Shown: piece after piece, positions 5,725-7,376 of the stretch
Position numbering within the stretch: position 1 is the stretch's first letter
Layout of the letters: every line of letters starts with the position of its first letter
Assembly (NCBI GenBank): GCA_021738105.1
Contig: JAIPCS010000171.1
Coordinates: 1-7,376 of the forward strand
Source: Sulfuritalea sp.
Lineage (GTDB): Bacteria > Pseudomonadota > Gammaproteobacteria > Burkholderiales > Rhodocyclaceae
Reading direction: 5' to 3'
DNA: 7,376 nucleotides
Notes under the pieces: generated by a model
The model's database searches: none
What the model was told of the DNA's origin: nothing
The model's input: only the letters and a program-made list of their open reading frames with translations
Position numbers and translations under genes: made by a program

Positions 5725-5758
5725 CTGTAACAACCCAGTTTAAGAGGAGATCCACCCA

Positions 5759-6049
5759 ATGAAAATCCGTCCCTTGCATGATCGCGTTATCGTCAAGCGC
5801 CTTGAGGAAGAGAAAAAAACCGCTTCCGGAATCGTTATTCCCGACAACGCTGCCGAGAAACCCGATCAGGGCGAAGTCCTGTCTGTAGGTTCCGGCAAGA
5901 TCCAGGACGATGGCAAGGTTCGCCCCATGGCATTGAAGGTCGGCGACCGCGTGCTCTTCGGCAAGTACTCCGGCCAGACCGTCAAAGTTGACGGCGAAGA
6001 GCTGCTGGTTATGCGCGAAGAAGACATTATGGGCGTTGTTGAGCTCTAA
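5759..6049 (+). CDS. groES: Co-chaperonin GroES (Hsp10)
   Basis: The 96-residue product is full length and typical. [14 protein letters not shown] opens the beta-barrel; the mobile loop (about 17-33) carries the GroEL-contacting tripeptide I25-V26-I27 in SGIVIPDNA; the C-terminal strand is [16 protein letters not shown]. Seven copies form the lid of the GroEL cage in the cytoplasm and allow ATP-driven folding of enclosed proteins. The ATG follows AGAGGAGA (5743-5750) at 8 bases. groEL follows after 29 bases in the same operon. The promoter and CIRCE lie 84-139 bases upstream, giving a leader of about 100 bases. There are no oddities in the protein. Confidence 0.98.
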   Translation: MKIRPLHDRVIVKRLEEEKKTASGIVIPDNAAEKPDQGEVLSVGSGKIQDDGKVRPMALKVGDRVLFGKYSGQTVKVDGEELLVMREEDIMGVVEL

Positions 6050-6075
6050 TCGATACAGAATACTAGGAGATATAA

Positions 6076-7376
<1,301 letters not shown>

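Overview
The window looks like a piece of a proteobacterial chromosome of about 60% GC, most likely a betaproteobacterium. The best evidence is the partial GroEL, whose N-terminus ([20 protein letters not shown]) reads like betaproteobacterial GroEL. The HrcA-type CIRCE operator overlapping a sigma-32/sigma-70-like promoter also fits. This placement rests on remembered family sequences, not on a search. I see no insertion sequence, prophage, CRISPR array, tRNA or rRNA.

Layout. Positions 30-2379, minus strand: a SulP-family anion transporter followed, after one base, by a tandem universal stress protein; this is a two-gene operon. Positions 2380-2711: a 332-base gap with an extended -10 promoter candidate, a CA-rich repeat that encodes a short Thr/Ile-rich open frame, and two inverted-repeat structures. 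Positions 2712-3859, minus strand: an NnrU-family membrane protein and then a secreted TlpA-like thioredoxin with a TTG start. Positions 3860-3955: a divergent control region with a 7-6-7 inverted repeat. Positions 3956-4813, plus strand: a pirin. Positions 4873-5397, minus strand, convergent with pirin: a small exported protein with an OmpA-like peptidoglycan-binding domain. Positions 5398-5758: the divergent upstream region of that gene and of groES. From 5759 to the window end, plus strand: groES and a groEL cut off by the window edge after 432 codons.

How the genes work together. groES-groEL is the clearest unit: one promoter with both heat-shock and housekeeping character, a perfect CIRCE at the transcript start, and good Shine-Dalgarno sequences. 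Between CIRCE and groES lies a terminator-like hairpin with a T6 run that the textbook model of groE control does not explain. The SulP/Usp pair probably links anion (sulfate or bicarbonate) uptake to a stress protein. NnrU and TlpA-like proteins are membrane or periplasmic and are often found with respiratory or nitrogen-oxide functions, but no denitrification gene is visible here.

The genes are ordinary. The items that deserve a second look are non-coding: the groES leader hairpins, the Thr/Ile-rich leader frame before sulP, the nnrU/pirin operator, and the folded element at 2609-2676. I found no clear new multi-gene system.
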